DNA from: Sphingomonas endophytica
Lineage (GTDB): Bacteria; Pseudomonadota; Alphaproteobacteria; Sphingomonadales; Sphingomonadaceae
Assembly (NCBI RefSeq): GCF_014199415.1
Contig: NZ_JACIJN010000003.1
Span: 186,001-250,000 of the forward strand
Direction of reading: 5' to 3'
Length of the DNA stretch: 64,000 bases
Positions 52,795 through 60,232 of this stretch are shown in pieces. The position numbers were made by a program, and so were the translations under genes. The notes beneath the pieces were generated by a model. It ran no database searches. It had not been told where the DNA came from and saw nothing but the letters and a program-made list of their open reading frames with translations. Numbering within the stretch: the first letter of the stretch is position 1; every line of letters begins with the position of its first letter.

Positions 52795-54327
52795 TCACTC
52801 CATGGTCGGAATGACGAACGCATCCTGCACACGGCTGGGTCCACCGTCCTCGCTGCCGCGCGGCAACGCCGAGCCGTCGGGCCAGCGTTGCGTCACGGTC
52901 TTGATTCGGGTCCAGAATTTGACGCCCTCGACGCCATGCTGGTTGGTGTCGCCGAACCCGCTGCGCTTCCAGCCGCCGAAGGTGTGATAGGCGACCGGCA
53001 CCGGGATCGGCACGTTGATCCCGACCATCCCGACATTGACCCGCGCCGCGAACTCGCGCGCGGCATGGCCGTTGCGCGTAAAGATCGCCACGCCGTTGCC
53101 ATATTGATGCTCGCTCGGCAGCCGCACCGCGGTCTCGAAATCGGGCGCCCGGACGATCTGGAGGACCGGGCCGAAGATCTCCTCCTTATACGCCTGCATG
53201 TCGGGGGTGACATGATCGAACAGGCTGGGGCCGATGAAGAAACCCTGTTCATGCCCCTGCAACGCGAAGCCGCGACCGTCGACGACCAGCTCGGCGCCCT
53301 CGTCTACGCCGGTCTGTATCCAGTTGGCGACCCGCTCGCGATGCGCGGCGTTTACCACCGGGCCGTAATGCGCCTCGGCATCGGTCGAGACGCCGACGCG
53401 CAGCGCTTCGATCGCCGGGAGCAGTTTCTGCCGCAACGCCTCGGCGGTCCTATCGCCGACCGGCACCACCACCGGCAGCGCCATGCAGCGCTCGCCCGCC
53501 GAGCCGAACGCCGCACCGGACAGATCGGCGACGACCTGGTCGAGATCGGCGTCGGGCATGACGATGCCGTGGTTCTTCGCCCCGCCCATCGCCTGGACGC
53601 GCTTCCCCGCCGCGACGCCGCGGCGGTAGACGTGATGCGCGATGTCGCTCGACCCGACGAAGCTGACCGCGCCGATCGCGGGATGGTCGAGGATCGCGTC
53701 GACCATCTCCTTGTCGCCGTGGACGACCTGCAGCACGCCCTCGGGCAGCCCGGCCTCCTGCATCAGCTCGGCGAGCCGCACCGGGACGCTCGGATCGCGC
53801 TCGCTCGGCTTGAGAATGAAGGCGTTGCCGCACGCGATCGCGACGCCAAACATCCACATCGGGATCATCGCCGGGAAATTGAACGGGGTGATGCCCGCGC
53901 CGATCCCGATCGGCTGACGCATCGAATAAACGTCGATCCTCGGCCCTGCCCCCTGCGTATAGTCGCCCTTGAGCACATGCGGGATGCCGCAGGCGAATTC
54001 GATCACCTCCAGCCCGCGCTGGATATCGCCCCGCGCGTCCGCAATCACCTTGCCGTGTTCGGAGGACAGCAGGTGCGCCAGCGCATCCATGTTCGCCTCG
54101 ACCAGTTCCTTGAAGCGGAACATGACCCGCGCGCGTCGCTGCGGGTTGATCGCCGCCCATGCCGGCTGCGCAGCCTGCGCCGCCGCGACCGCACGGTCGA
54201 GATCGGCGGCGGTGCCGAGCACCACCTGCGCCTGCACCTGCCCGGTGTTCGGGTCGAAAATGTCGGCGGTGCGCGCCGCCGCGGCCCCGCCGCCACTACC
54301 CGCGATATGATGGTCGAGCTGGCGCAT
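52795..54327 (-). CDS. mmsA: Methylmalonate-semialdehyde dehydrogenase (CoA-acylating)
   Basis: A 510-residue aldehyde dehydrogenase family member converting methylmalonate semialdehyde, CoA and NAD+ to propionyl-CoA, CO2 and NADH. Typical segments are INPQRRARVMFRFKELVEAN, GITPFNFPAMIPMWMFGVAI and SFVGSSDIAHHVYRRG, with the catalytic Cys at about 281 in AGERCMALPVVV, and EEIFGPVLQIVRAPDFETAV. The start at 54327 has AGGAG about eight bases upstream; the frame continues upstream through the intergenic and LysR region but is not protein-like there. First gene of the minus-strand valine operon, divergent from a LysR regulator. Confidence 0.95.
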   Translation of the reverse strand: MRQLDHHIAGSGGGAAAARTADIFDPNTGQVQAQVVLGTAADLDRAVAAAQAAQPAWAAINPQRRARVMFRFKELVEANMDALAHLLSSEHGKVIADARGDIQRGLEVIEFACGIPHVLKGDYTQGAGPRIDVYSMRQPIGIGAGITPFNFPAMIPMWMFGVAIACGNAFILKPSERDPSVPVRLAELMQEAGLPEGVLQVVHGDKEMVDAILDHPAIGAVSFVGSSDIAHHVYRRGVAAGKRVQAMGGAKNHGIVMPDADLDQVVADLSGAAFGSAGERCMALPVVVPVGDRTAEALRQKLLPAIEALRVGVSTDAEAHYGPVVNAAHRERVANWIQTGVDEGAELVVDGRGFALQGHEQGFFIGPSLFDHVTPDMQAYKEEIFGPVLQIVRAPDFETAVRLPSEHQYGNGVAIFTRNGHAAREFAARVNVGMVGINVPIPVPVAYHTFGGWKRSGFGDTNQHGVEGVKFWTRIKTVTQRWPDGSALPRGSEDGGPSRVQDAFVIPTME

Positions 54328-54372
54328 CGCATCTCTCTCCTGTGTTGCCGACGGGTGTGCGCCCCGCATGGT

Positions 54373-54410
54373 TTGCAGGCAAGCGACAAATCTGCAACGT
54401 TCACCTGCAA
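54373..54410. promoter_or_regulatory. Candidate LysR operator between mmsA and the regulator gene
   Basis: TTGCAGG (54373-54379) and CCTGCAA (54404-54410) form an inverted repeat with 24 bases between, and a further TCTGCAA lies in the middle. The site is in the 82-base divergent gap, the usual place for LysR-type control and autoregulation. Confidence 0.5.
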
Positions 54411-55309
54411 TGACGCAGCCTTTGCCGTGGAACGACTTACAGGACTTTCTCGCGGTCGCGCGCGCCGGGCAGATCGCGCGCGCCGCCGCGTTGATCGGGG
54501 TCGACGCCACGACGATTGGCCGCCGGCTGCGGCGGCTGGAGGCGCGGCTCGGCCGCACCCTGTTCGAGCAGACGCGTGAGGGACAGGTGCTCACCGAGGC
54601 CGGCGAGGCTCTGCTCGCACAGGTCGAGGAGATGCAGAATGCCGCCGAGCGGATCGTCGAGACGCGTGGCCCGGCCGAGGCGCTATCGGGGTTGCTGCGC
54701 GTCAGCGTTTCGGAGGGGTTCGGCACGTGGCTGATCGCCGAGCATCTCCATGAATTCGCGGCGCAGCATCCCGCGCTGACGGTCGACCTCGCCGCCAGTT
54801 CGGGGTTCCTCAGCCCGTCGCGCCGCGAGGCGGACGTGGCAGTGCTGCTCGCGCGACCGCGACACGGGCCGGTCGTCGCCGGGAAGCTCTCCGACTATGC
54901 GCTGCACCTTTACGCCGCCCGCGCGATGATCGAGCATCTCGGCGCGGTGACGCGCGAATCGCTCGGGGATCGTCATCCGATGGTCGGCTACATTCCCGAC
55001 CTGCTCTATTCGCCCGAGTTGCGGTTCGTCGACGATCTCGGCCCGCTGCCCGCACCGACGTTGCGCAGCTCCAGCATCAATGCACAGGCGCGACTGATCG
55101 CCACCGGTGCTGGGATCGGCGTGTTGCCGCACTTCATCGGCGGCGGGATGCCCGATCTCGTGCGCGTGCTGCCCGAGGTCACCATTCATCGGACCTTCTG
55201 GCTGGTTACGCACCGCGACACGCGACAATTGCGCCGGGTTCGGTCCTTTTCGGCATGGCTCGGCGGACTCGTCACAAAGCACCACGCGCGACTCGACCCG
55301 CCGCGTTAA
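54410..55309 (+). CDS. LysR-family transcriptional regulator
   Basis: A 299-residue regulator. The N-terminal winged helix-turn-helix (NDLQDFLAVARAGQIARAAALIGVDATTIGRRLRRLEARLG) is followed by the linker helix and a substrate-binding domain of the LysR type, starting near SGLLRVSVSEGFG. The start at 54410 (MTQPLPWNDLQDF) is chosen because it begins the helix-turn-helix; an upstream start would read through the operator. Divergent from mmsA, so it most probably controls the valine catabolic genes. The inducer is not evident. Confidence 0.92.
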   Translation: MTQPLPWNDLQDFLAVARAGQIARAAALIGVDATTIGRRLRRLEARLGRTLFEQTREGQVLTEAGEALLAQVEEMQNAAERIVETRGPAEALSGLLRVSVSEGFGTWLIAEHLHEFAAQHPALTVDLAASSGFLSPSRREADVAVLLARPRHGPVVAGKLSDYALHLYAARAMIEHLGAVTRESLGDRHPMVGYIPDLLYSPELRFVDDLGPLPAPTLRSSSINAQARLIATGAGIGVLPHFIGGGMPDLVRVLPEVTIHRTFWLVTHRDTRQLRRVRSFSAWLGGLVTKHHARLDPPR

Positions 55310-55347
55310 CTTTTCGCTGCGCCGTTAACCTTTGGATCAATTATTAA
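55306..55347. promoter_or_regulatory. Three TTAA half-sites at 19-base spacing
   Basis: TTAA occurs at 55306, 55325 and 55344, each followed by C, so three TTAAC-type half-sites are spaced by exactly 19 bases. The first overlaps the LysR stop codon. TTAA-type half-sites are what alphaproteobacterial CtrA binds, although the classic spacing is TTAA-N7-TTAA. The rest of the 214-base gap up to the PEP-CTERM gene shows no obvious promoter boxes. Confidence 0.42.
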
Positions 55348-55523
55348 CGGCATGCTGTCATAGCTTCACGGCGGGCCACTCGTCGGTGACGTATCGGCCA
55401 CACCGGGTCGGTAATGCGCCCTATGTCTCGATTTCGGCACACATTTTACTGGACTTACGGAGAGACGACGGCAGAACAGCGTTACACGCCGCACGGACTA
55501 TTTGACGGGATTCGATCGATCGG

Positions 55524-56168
55524 ATGAAGAACTGGCGCTCCCTTTTCGCCTCCATCTCGCGCGCATCGCTGGTGCGTGCGGCGGTTGCGCTGGGCGTCGG
55601 CGGATCGGCCATCGGTGGCTATGCCGGGCTCGGGCTGCTCGGCGGCACCGTGCCGTTCGCCGAGGCGATGAACCTGCCGGCGGCGCTGGCGGTGTTGCCC
55701 GATCCGCTGTCGATCATGACGGCGCGTTCGCCCGGTGAGCGCGGCCATGGCGCGATGTTCAACGTCAAGCAGACCAAGCGCCCGCGTCAGCTCGCGAACG
55801 TCCGGCCGCGAGGCCCGCGTGAGCGCGTGCTGAGCACCGTCCGTGAGCGTAGCCCCGCGGGCATCGTGCCCGGCGGCGATCTGCCGATCGTGCCCGCCGG
55901 CTTCGTGCCCGATCTCGCGCCGGTAACGCCCGACGCTTTGGGGCCGCTCGGCCCTGGCGGCGGCGACTCGTTCGGCCCGCCGCCGGTCTTCCCGACCGGT
56001 CCGGGTGGCAACATCCCGGGCGTGCCCGGTCCGACGCCGACCCCGACGCCGGTCACCCCCGGGCCGGCGGTGCCCGAGCCCGCGACCTGGGCGATGATGA
56101 CCCTCGGCTTCGCGATCACCGGCCTTGCGATCCGTCGCCGCAAGCGGACGCGCGCCACCGTCGCATGA
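55524..56168 (+). CDS. PEP-CTERM (PEPATWAM) sorting-signal protein
   Basis: A 214-residue exported protein. The N-terminus has a basic head and a hydrophobic stretch (SRASLVRAAVALGVGGSAIGGY) that could be a signal peptide. The mature part is disordered, very rich in Gly, Pro and Val, with TPTPTP. The C-terminus has the full exosortase signal: VPEPATWAMM, then a hydrophobic helix TLGFAITGLAI and the basic end RRRKRTR. Such proteins are cleaved and anchored or secreted by exosortase, which is not encoded in this window. It overlaps the L,D-transpeptidase start by four bases (ATGA). Confidence 0.85.
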   Translation: MKNWRSLFASISRASLVRAAVALGVGGSAIGGYAGLGLLGGTVPFAEAMNLPAALAVLPDPLSIMTARSPGERGHGAMFNVKQTKRPRQLANVRPRGPRERVLSTVRERSPAGIVPGGDLPIVPAGFVPDLAPVTPDALGPLGPGGGDSFGPPPVFPTGPGGNIPGVPGPTPTPTPVTPGPAVPEPATWAMMTLGFAITGLAIRRRKRTRATVA

Positions 56169-56749
56169 TCCGGCACCGGCTTTGCGCCGTCGCACTCGCT
56201 TTGGCGGCTGGCGTGCCGGCCGCGCAGGCGACAACCACCGCCACGACGATCGGCACCTATGGGGCGCGGTTCCGCTATCCGGCCGGGCGCGAGGGTGCGT
56301 TGCCGATGACCGGCGGCGCGGCGTTGCGGGTGCGCAGCCTGCTTGCGATCCGCAAGCCGATGCGGTTCGGCGATTACGTCTGGAACGACCTCGGGGTGCC
56401 CGCGACCGGCACCGTCCGCGTCCGCGTCGATCTGCCGCGCCAGACGGTGTCGGTGTTTCGCGACGGACATGAGATCGGCACCGCGGTCATCCTGTACGGC
56501 ACCGATCACAAGCCGACACCGACCGGCACCTTCCCCATCCTGATGCGCGCGCGCCAGCACCAATCGTCGCTGTACGATGCGGAGATGCCTTATATGCTGC
56601 GGCTCACCAACGACGGCGTCGCGATCCATGCCAGCTCGGTCCGGCGCGGCTCGGCGACGCACGGCTGCATCGGCGTGCCGCTGTCGTTTGCGCAATTGCT
56701 GTTCGATCAGGTCGCGCGCGGCGATCTGGTGACCATCGTCGGGACGTGA
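56165..56749 (+). CDS. L,D-transpeptidase (YkuD domain)
   Basis: A 194-residue periplasmic protein with signal peptide (MIRHRLCAVALALAAGVPAAQA). The YkuD catalytic motif is IHASSVRRGSATHGCIGVP with the His and the nucleophile Cys; VRVDLPRQTVSVFRDG and PTPTGTFPIL are further hallmarks. It could form 3-3 peptidoglycan cross-links or attach proteins to the wall. The start overlaps the PEP-CTERM stop, so the two are co-translated, perhaps linking surface protein sorting with wall chemistry. Confidence 0.9.
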   Translation: MIRHRLCAVALALAAGVPAAQATTTATTIGTYGARFRYPAGREGALPMTGGAALRVRSLLAIRKPMRFGDYVWNDLGVPATGTVRVRVDLPRQTVSVFRDGHEIGTAVILYGTDHKPTPTGTFPILMRARQHQSSLYDAEMPYMLRLTNDGVAIHASSVRRGSATHGCIGVPLSFAQLLFDQVARGDLVTIVGT

Positions 56750-56886
56750 GTAGATCTGCCGCAAATTCGGTAAGTTAACCGGTGGCGGGCCGCAGATATG
56801 AAGATGCGCTAACCAGATTCCCTAACCGCCGGTAAGGACCGCACGCGGTAATTTCTCCTGGTCATCAGGAAGAGGTTACCCGGCCC

Positions 56887-57417
56887 ATGCCGCGTTCCAC
56901 CCCGCGTCGCCGCCCGTTGCTCGTCGCCCTTGCCGCATTGCTGTGCGCACCGGCGCTGACCGGCGCGGCGAGCTATTCCAACACCTTCGACGCCCGCGTG
57001 CTCGCGGCGCACAATGCGGAGCGCGCCGCGCTCGGCATTCCGCCACTGCGCTGGAACCCCGAACTGGTCGGCTCGGCGCACGCCTGGGGCCAGTATCTCG
57101 CCACCACCGGCCGTTTCGAACACGCGCCCGAGCGGCGCATCGATCCGGAGGGTGAAAACCTCTGGGCGGGAACGCGCGGCTATTACACACCGGAGGCGAT
57201 GGTCGGCGGCTGGGCGCGCGAGAAGCGCTACTTCAAGCCCGGTGCCTTCCCGAACAACAGCACCACCGGCCGCGTCGCGGATGTCGGCCATTATACGCAG
57301 TTGATGTGGCGCGACACGGTCGAGGTCGGATGCGCGCTGGCGCGCGGACATGACGAGGACGTCCTGGTGTGCCGCTACAAGAACGCCGGCAACTACCGCG
57401 GCGAGCGGCCGTTCTGA
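56887..57417 (+). CDS. Secreted CAP-domain (SCP/PR-1) protein
   Basis: A 176-residue protein with signal peptide (PRRRPLLVALAALLCAPALTGAA) and a single CAP domain. Family motifs are VLAAHNAERAALGIPPLRW, GENLWAG, VGHYTQLMWRDTVEVGCAL and VLVCRYKNAGNYRGERPF. The His and Glu cavity residues are present (HNAER, GENLW, GHYTQ), unlike many degenerate bacterial members, and it is closer to the eukaryotic PR-1 layout. Function in bacteria is unclear. The 137-base gap upstream contains GTTAAC and two CTAACC words. Confidence 0.88.
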   Translation: MPRSTPRRRPLLVALAALLCAPALTGAASYSNTFDARVLAAHNAERAALGIPPLRWNPELVGSAHAWGQYLATTGRFEHAPERRIDPEGENLWAGTRGYYTPEAMVGGWAREKRYFKPGAFPNNSTTGRVADVGHYTQLMWRDTVEVGCALARGHDEDVLVCRYKNAGNYRGERPF

Positions 57418-57695
57418 CGCAGCCCCGCACCGACGATCTGGTGTTCGCTCCGATTACCGCCCACAATCTGTAGCGTCTGCGGCCACCTTCGCGTATTATG
57501 GCCGTGAGATCATCGTGACTCGCCGGGCTTCCGTCGATCATGGTGAAAGGGCTCCGCAGCGGAGCCCGACGCGGTCGTAGGGACGGGCAACAGCGGATGC
57601 AGGGTGACACGCCTCGGCAGGCAAACGAAACCCCGGCGCGCCTCGTGGCGGCCGGGGTCGTCGTGCGTCGCCGGGCGGTCAGCGCGGCGCGCGCG

Positions 57696-57947
57696 TCACT
57701 CGTCTTCCTCGAACAGGTCCTGCGCGTTCTGCCCGGTCGCGGACAGCCGCACGGTGTCACCTTCGACCGCCGCGACCAGGCCGACCGGCAGGTAGTGGTG
57801 CTTGGCGCCCTGCCCGTCTTCGGTGGACGGCGAGTCGTTCTTGGTCAGCTTGATACGGTCGCCGTCGACATGGTCGACGGTGCCGACGTGCACGCCGTCC
57901 GCGCCGATCACTTCGGCATGTTCCTTGATCTGGCTGACATCGACCAT
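57696..57947 (-). CDS. DUF2171 family protein
   Basis: An 83-residue cytosolic protein, acidic at the C-terminus. MVDVSQIKEHAEVIGADGVHVGTVDHVDGDRIKL is characteristic of the DUF2171 / PRC-barrel-like family, small proteins of unknown function common in Proteobacteria. AAGGAGAACGACG lies directly upstream of the ATG at 57947. It stands alone: the gap to the CAP gene (278 bases) shows no other gene. Confidence 0.88.
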   Translation of the reverse strand: MVDVSQIKEHAEVIGADGVHVGTVDHVDGDRIKLTKNDSPSTEDGQGAKHHYLPVGLVAAVEGDTVRLSATGQNAQDLFEEDE

Positions 57948-58003
57948 CGTCGTTCTCCTTGGTTGGGTTCGGGCGGCAAACGCGCCGCACCGGCTTTGGT
58001 CGC

Positions 58004-58216
58004 ATGACCGAAACGCTGCCGCTGCAATCCGCGATCATGTTCGCGGTTGCTGCCGTCTTCCTGCTCGCCGGGGCGTGGCTGCTGATCCAGTTGCGGCACC
58101 CGCAGGGGCCGGCGCGCGTCTATGTCTATCGAATGGTCGGGATCATGGCGCTGGCGGGGGGTAGCGTGCTGGCGATGTCGGCCTGGGCGATGTGGCGATG
58201 GAGCCTCGAAGCCTGA
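58004..58216 (+). CDS. Small two-helix membrane protein
   Basis: A 70-residue protein with two predicted membrane helices (SAIMFAVAAVFLLAGAWLLIQL and MVGIMALAGGSVLAMSAWAMW) separated by a short polar loop (RHPQGPARVYVYR). I recognise no family. ATG 58004 (MTETLPLQ) is taken because residues upstream are arginine-rich and lack conservation cues. Divergent from DUF2171 and 51 bases before nrdB. Confidence 0.6.
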   Translation: MTETLPLQSAIMFAVAAVFLLAGAWLLIQLRHPQGPARVYVYRMVGIMALAGGSVLAMSAWAMWRWSLEA

Positions 58217-58267
58217 TCGTACCGTTCGTCGATAAATTTTTCTGAATATCTTTCACCGGAGCACATC

Positions 58268-59326
58268 ATGCCGCTTCTTCAGGCGTCCAAACAGTACAAG
58301 CCCTTCGAATATCCGTGGGCGTTCGAATATTGGAAGCGCCAGCAGCAGCTGCACTGGCTGCCGGAGGAAGTGCCGCTCGGCGAGGATTGCCGTGACTGGG
58401 CGCAGAAGCTCACCGACCACGAGCGCAACCTGCTGACGCAGATCTTCCGCTTCTTCACGCAGGCCGACGTGGAAGTGCAGGATTGCTATCACGAAAAATA
58501 TGGCCGCGTGTTCAAGCCAACCGAGATCAAGATGATGCTGACCGCGTTCAGCAACATGGAAACGGTGCATATCGCGGCTTACTCGCACCTGCTCGACACG
58601 ATCGGGATGCCGGAAAGCGAATATGGCGCATTCCTCGAATATGCCGAGCTGAAGGAGAAGCATGATTACATGCAGAACTTCGGCGTCGACAGCGACGAGG
58701 ATATCGCGCGGACGCTGGCGATGTTCGGCGGCTTCACCGAGGGCGTGCAGCTGTTCGCCAGCTTCGCGATGCTGATGAACTTCCCGCGCTTCAACAAGAT
58801 GAAGGGCATGGGGCAGATCGTCACCTGGTCAATTCGCGACGAGAGCCTGCATTGCGAGGGCATCATCAAGATGTTCCACACCTTCTGCGCCGAGCGGCAG
58901 TGCCTGACCAAGGCGGTGAAGGACGACATCGCCGACGTGTGCCAGACGACGATCCGGCTCGAGGACAATTTCATCGACCTCGCGTTCGAAATGGGTCCGG
59001 TGAACGGAATGACCGCGAAGGACATCAAGAAATATATCCGCTACATCGCCGACTGGCGGATGGGGCAGTTGGGGCTGAAGCCGATCTACATGATCGACGA
59101 GCATCCGATCCCGTGGTTGATCCCGATGCTGAACGGCGTCGAACATGCCAATTTCTTCGAGACGCGCGCGACCGAATATTCCAAGGCCGCGACGCGCGGG
59201 CAGTGGAACGACGTCTGGGACAGCTTTGACAAGCGCCAGAAGGCGAAGGTCTCGACCGCCGCGGCCAACGAAGATCCCGTTGAAATGGCCGACATGTTCT
59301 CGCGCGCCGGGCTCGCCGCCGAATAA
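58268..59326 (+). CDS. nrdB: Ribonucleotide reductase class Ia, beta subunit
   Basis: A 352-residue radical-generating subunit with the dinuclear metal centre. Ligand segments are QADVEVQDCYHEKYG, TAFSNMETVHIAAYSHLLD, IRDESLHCEG and TIRLEDNFIDLAFE; the Tyr that carries the radical lies in VHIAAYSHLLD. The C-terminal part (ATRGQWNDVWDSF, VEMADMFSRAGLAAE) should bind NrdA. No ATP-cone is visible at the N-terminus (MPLLQASKQYKPFEYPWAF). The nrdA gene is about 21 kb upstream in the window, so the subunits must be balanced by separate promoters. GTTCGTCGATAAATTTTTCT lies just upstream of the ribosome-binding site. Confidence 0.95.
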   Translation: MPLLQASKQYKPFEYPWAFEYWKRQQQLHWLPEEVPLGEDCRDWAQKLTDHERNLLTQIFRFFTQADVEVQDCYHEKYGRVFKPTEIKMMLTAFSNMETVHIAAYSHLLDTIGMPESEYGAFLEYAELKEKHDYMQNFGVDSDEDIARTLAMFGGFTEGVQLFASFAMLMNFPRFNKMKGMGQIVTWSIRDESLHCEGIIKMFHTFCAERQCLTKAVKDDIADVCQTTIRLEDNFIDLAFEMGPVNGMTAKDIKKYIRYIADWRMGQLGLKPIYMIDEHPIPWLIPMLNGVEHANFFETRATEYSKAATRGQWNDVWDSFDKRQKAKVSTAAANEDPVEMADMFSRAGLAAE

Positions 59327-59511
59327 GCGCGACCACCTCGACGATCAGCCAAAGGGCCGTGGCGTGGCGACACGTCGCGGCCTTTGCGCGTAAGGGCGAG
59401 AAAGCGTTAGCGGAAGCATGCGCAAGATCATCGCTGCGGCGGGCGAAGTCACGGTGTGGGATGGAGCGTTGATCGCTGGTGCGGAAGTGCCGAGGATAAA
59501 CAACGCGCATG

Positions 59512-59537
59512 AAAAAAGGGGCAGCTTGCGCTGCCCC
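59512..59537 (-). terminator. Rho-independent terminator after tRNA-Arg
   Basis: GGGGCAGC and GCTGCCCC pair around TTGC, with six A on the plus strand just before it (59512-59517). Read on the minus strand this is a stem followed by TTTTTT, ending the tRNA-Arg transcript about 35 bases after its 3' end. Confidence 0.85.
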
Positions 59538-59571
59538 TCTATTTCCACTGACTTTCCCCCGGGAGGAAAAG

Positions 59572-59648
59572 TGGTGCGCCCGGAACGATTCGAACGTCCG
59601 ACCCTCAGATTCGTAGTCTGATGCTCTATCCAGCTGAGCTACGGGCGC
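59572..59648 (-). tRNA. tRNA-Arg (anticodon ACG)
   Basis: A 77-nt tRNA on the minus strand: acceptor GCGCCCG pairs with CGGGCGC, discriminator A and encoded CCA. D arm AGCTCAGCTGGATAGAGC, anticodon stem TCAGA/TCTGA with loop CTACGAA (anticodon ACG, wobble A expected to be inosine), T arm GGACGTTCGAATCGTTCC. Confidence 0.97.
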
Positions 59649-59662
59649 CCTGTGGAGCGGCG

Positions 59663-59691
59663 CTGTTACGCGGCGAATCGGATGCGCGCAA
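59663..59691 (-). promoter_or_regulatory. Promoter of tRNA-Arg
   Basis: On the minus strand TTGCGC (59691-59686) is separated by 17 bases from TAACAG (59668-59663), which lies 15 bases before the mature tRNA 5' end. Both boxes are moderate matches to the standard promoter. Confidence 0.45.
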
Positions 59692-59731
59692 GGGCATTGC
59701 GCCACTTTTTTTGCGCCTCTAGGCAAAAAAC

Positions 59732-60232
59732 ATGCTCCGCGCCCTCATCCCGCCCGCTTCGTTCGCGCTCCTCGCCGCCTGTGCGAGCGATCCGACCGTC
59801 TATCCATCGCTCGCGCCGCGTCCGGTCGAGAAGCTCGGCTTCGCGGAGCCAGCGACGCCGCCGCCGGCCCCTGCGGCGCAAGATCCTGCGCTGGATGCGA
59901 AATTGATAGCGGTGACCGCGAGGGGCGACGCCGCCGCGCGCGACTTCGACCGTGCGACGGCGCGCGCCGCGACGCTGACGCGCGCTGCGAGGGGAGCGAA
60001 GGTCGGCAGCGATGCATGGATCGCGGCGCAGACCGCGATCGCCGACCTCGACGCGCTCCGGTCGAGCTATGGAGATACGGTGGGAGCGCTCGATGACCTT
60101 GCCAGCACGCGCGCCGCGGCGTTGCAGCCCGCCTATCCCGCGCTCGAACAAGCACTTGCTGCCGCACGCGCCGCTGCAGAAGCACAGACCGCACGCATCC
60201 ACGCGCTCGCCGGCGCGCTGCCGGGCGCCTAG
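59732..60232 (+). CDS. Putative lipoprotein, Ala-rich helical
   Basis: A 166-residue protein with a lipoprotein signal (MLRALIPPASFALLAACASD, lipobox LLAAC). After a Pro-rich linker (PATPPPAPAAQ) comes a helical, Ala/Asp/Arg-rich domain with no recognised family. Its stop (TAG at 60230-60232) interlocks with the stop of the convergent gene on the other strand (CTAG). There is no evident operon partner. Confidence 0.78.
   Translation: MLRALIPPASFALLAACASDPTVYPSLAPRPVEKLGFAEPATPPPAPAAQDPALDAKLIAVTARGDAAARDFDRATARAATLTRAARGAKVGSDAWIAAQTAIADLDALRSSYGDTVGALDDLASTRAAALQPAYPALEQALAAARAAAEAQTARIHALAGALPGA

Noticed and set aside
54328..54726. N-terminal extension of mmsA into the LysR gene region
   Set aside because: A good ribosome-binding site and start lie at 54327, and the extension overlaps the divergent regulator and its operator.
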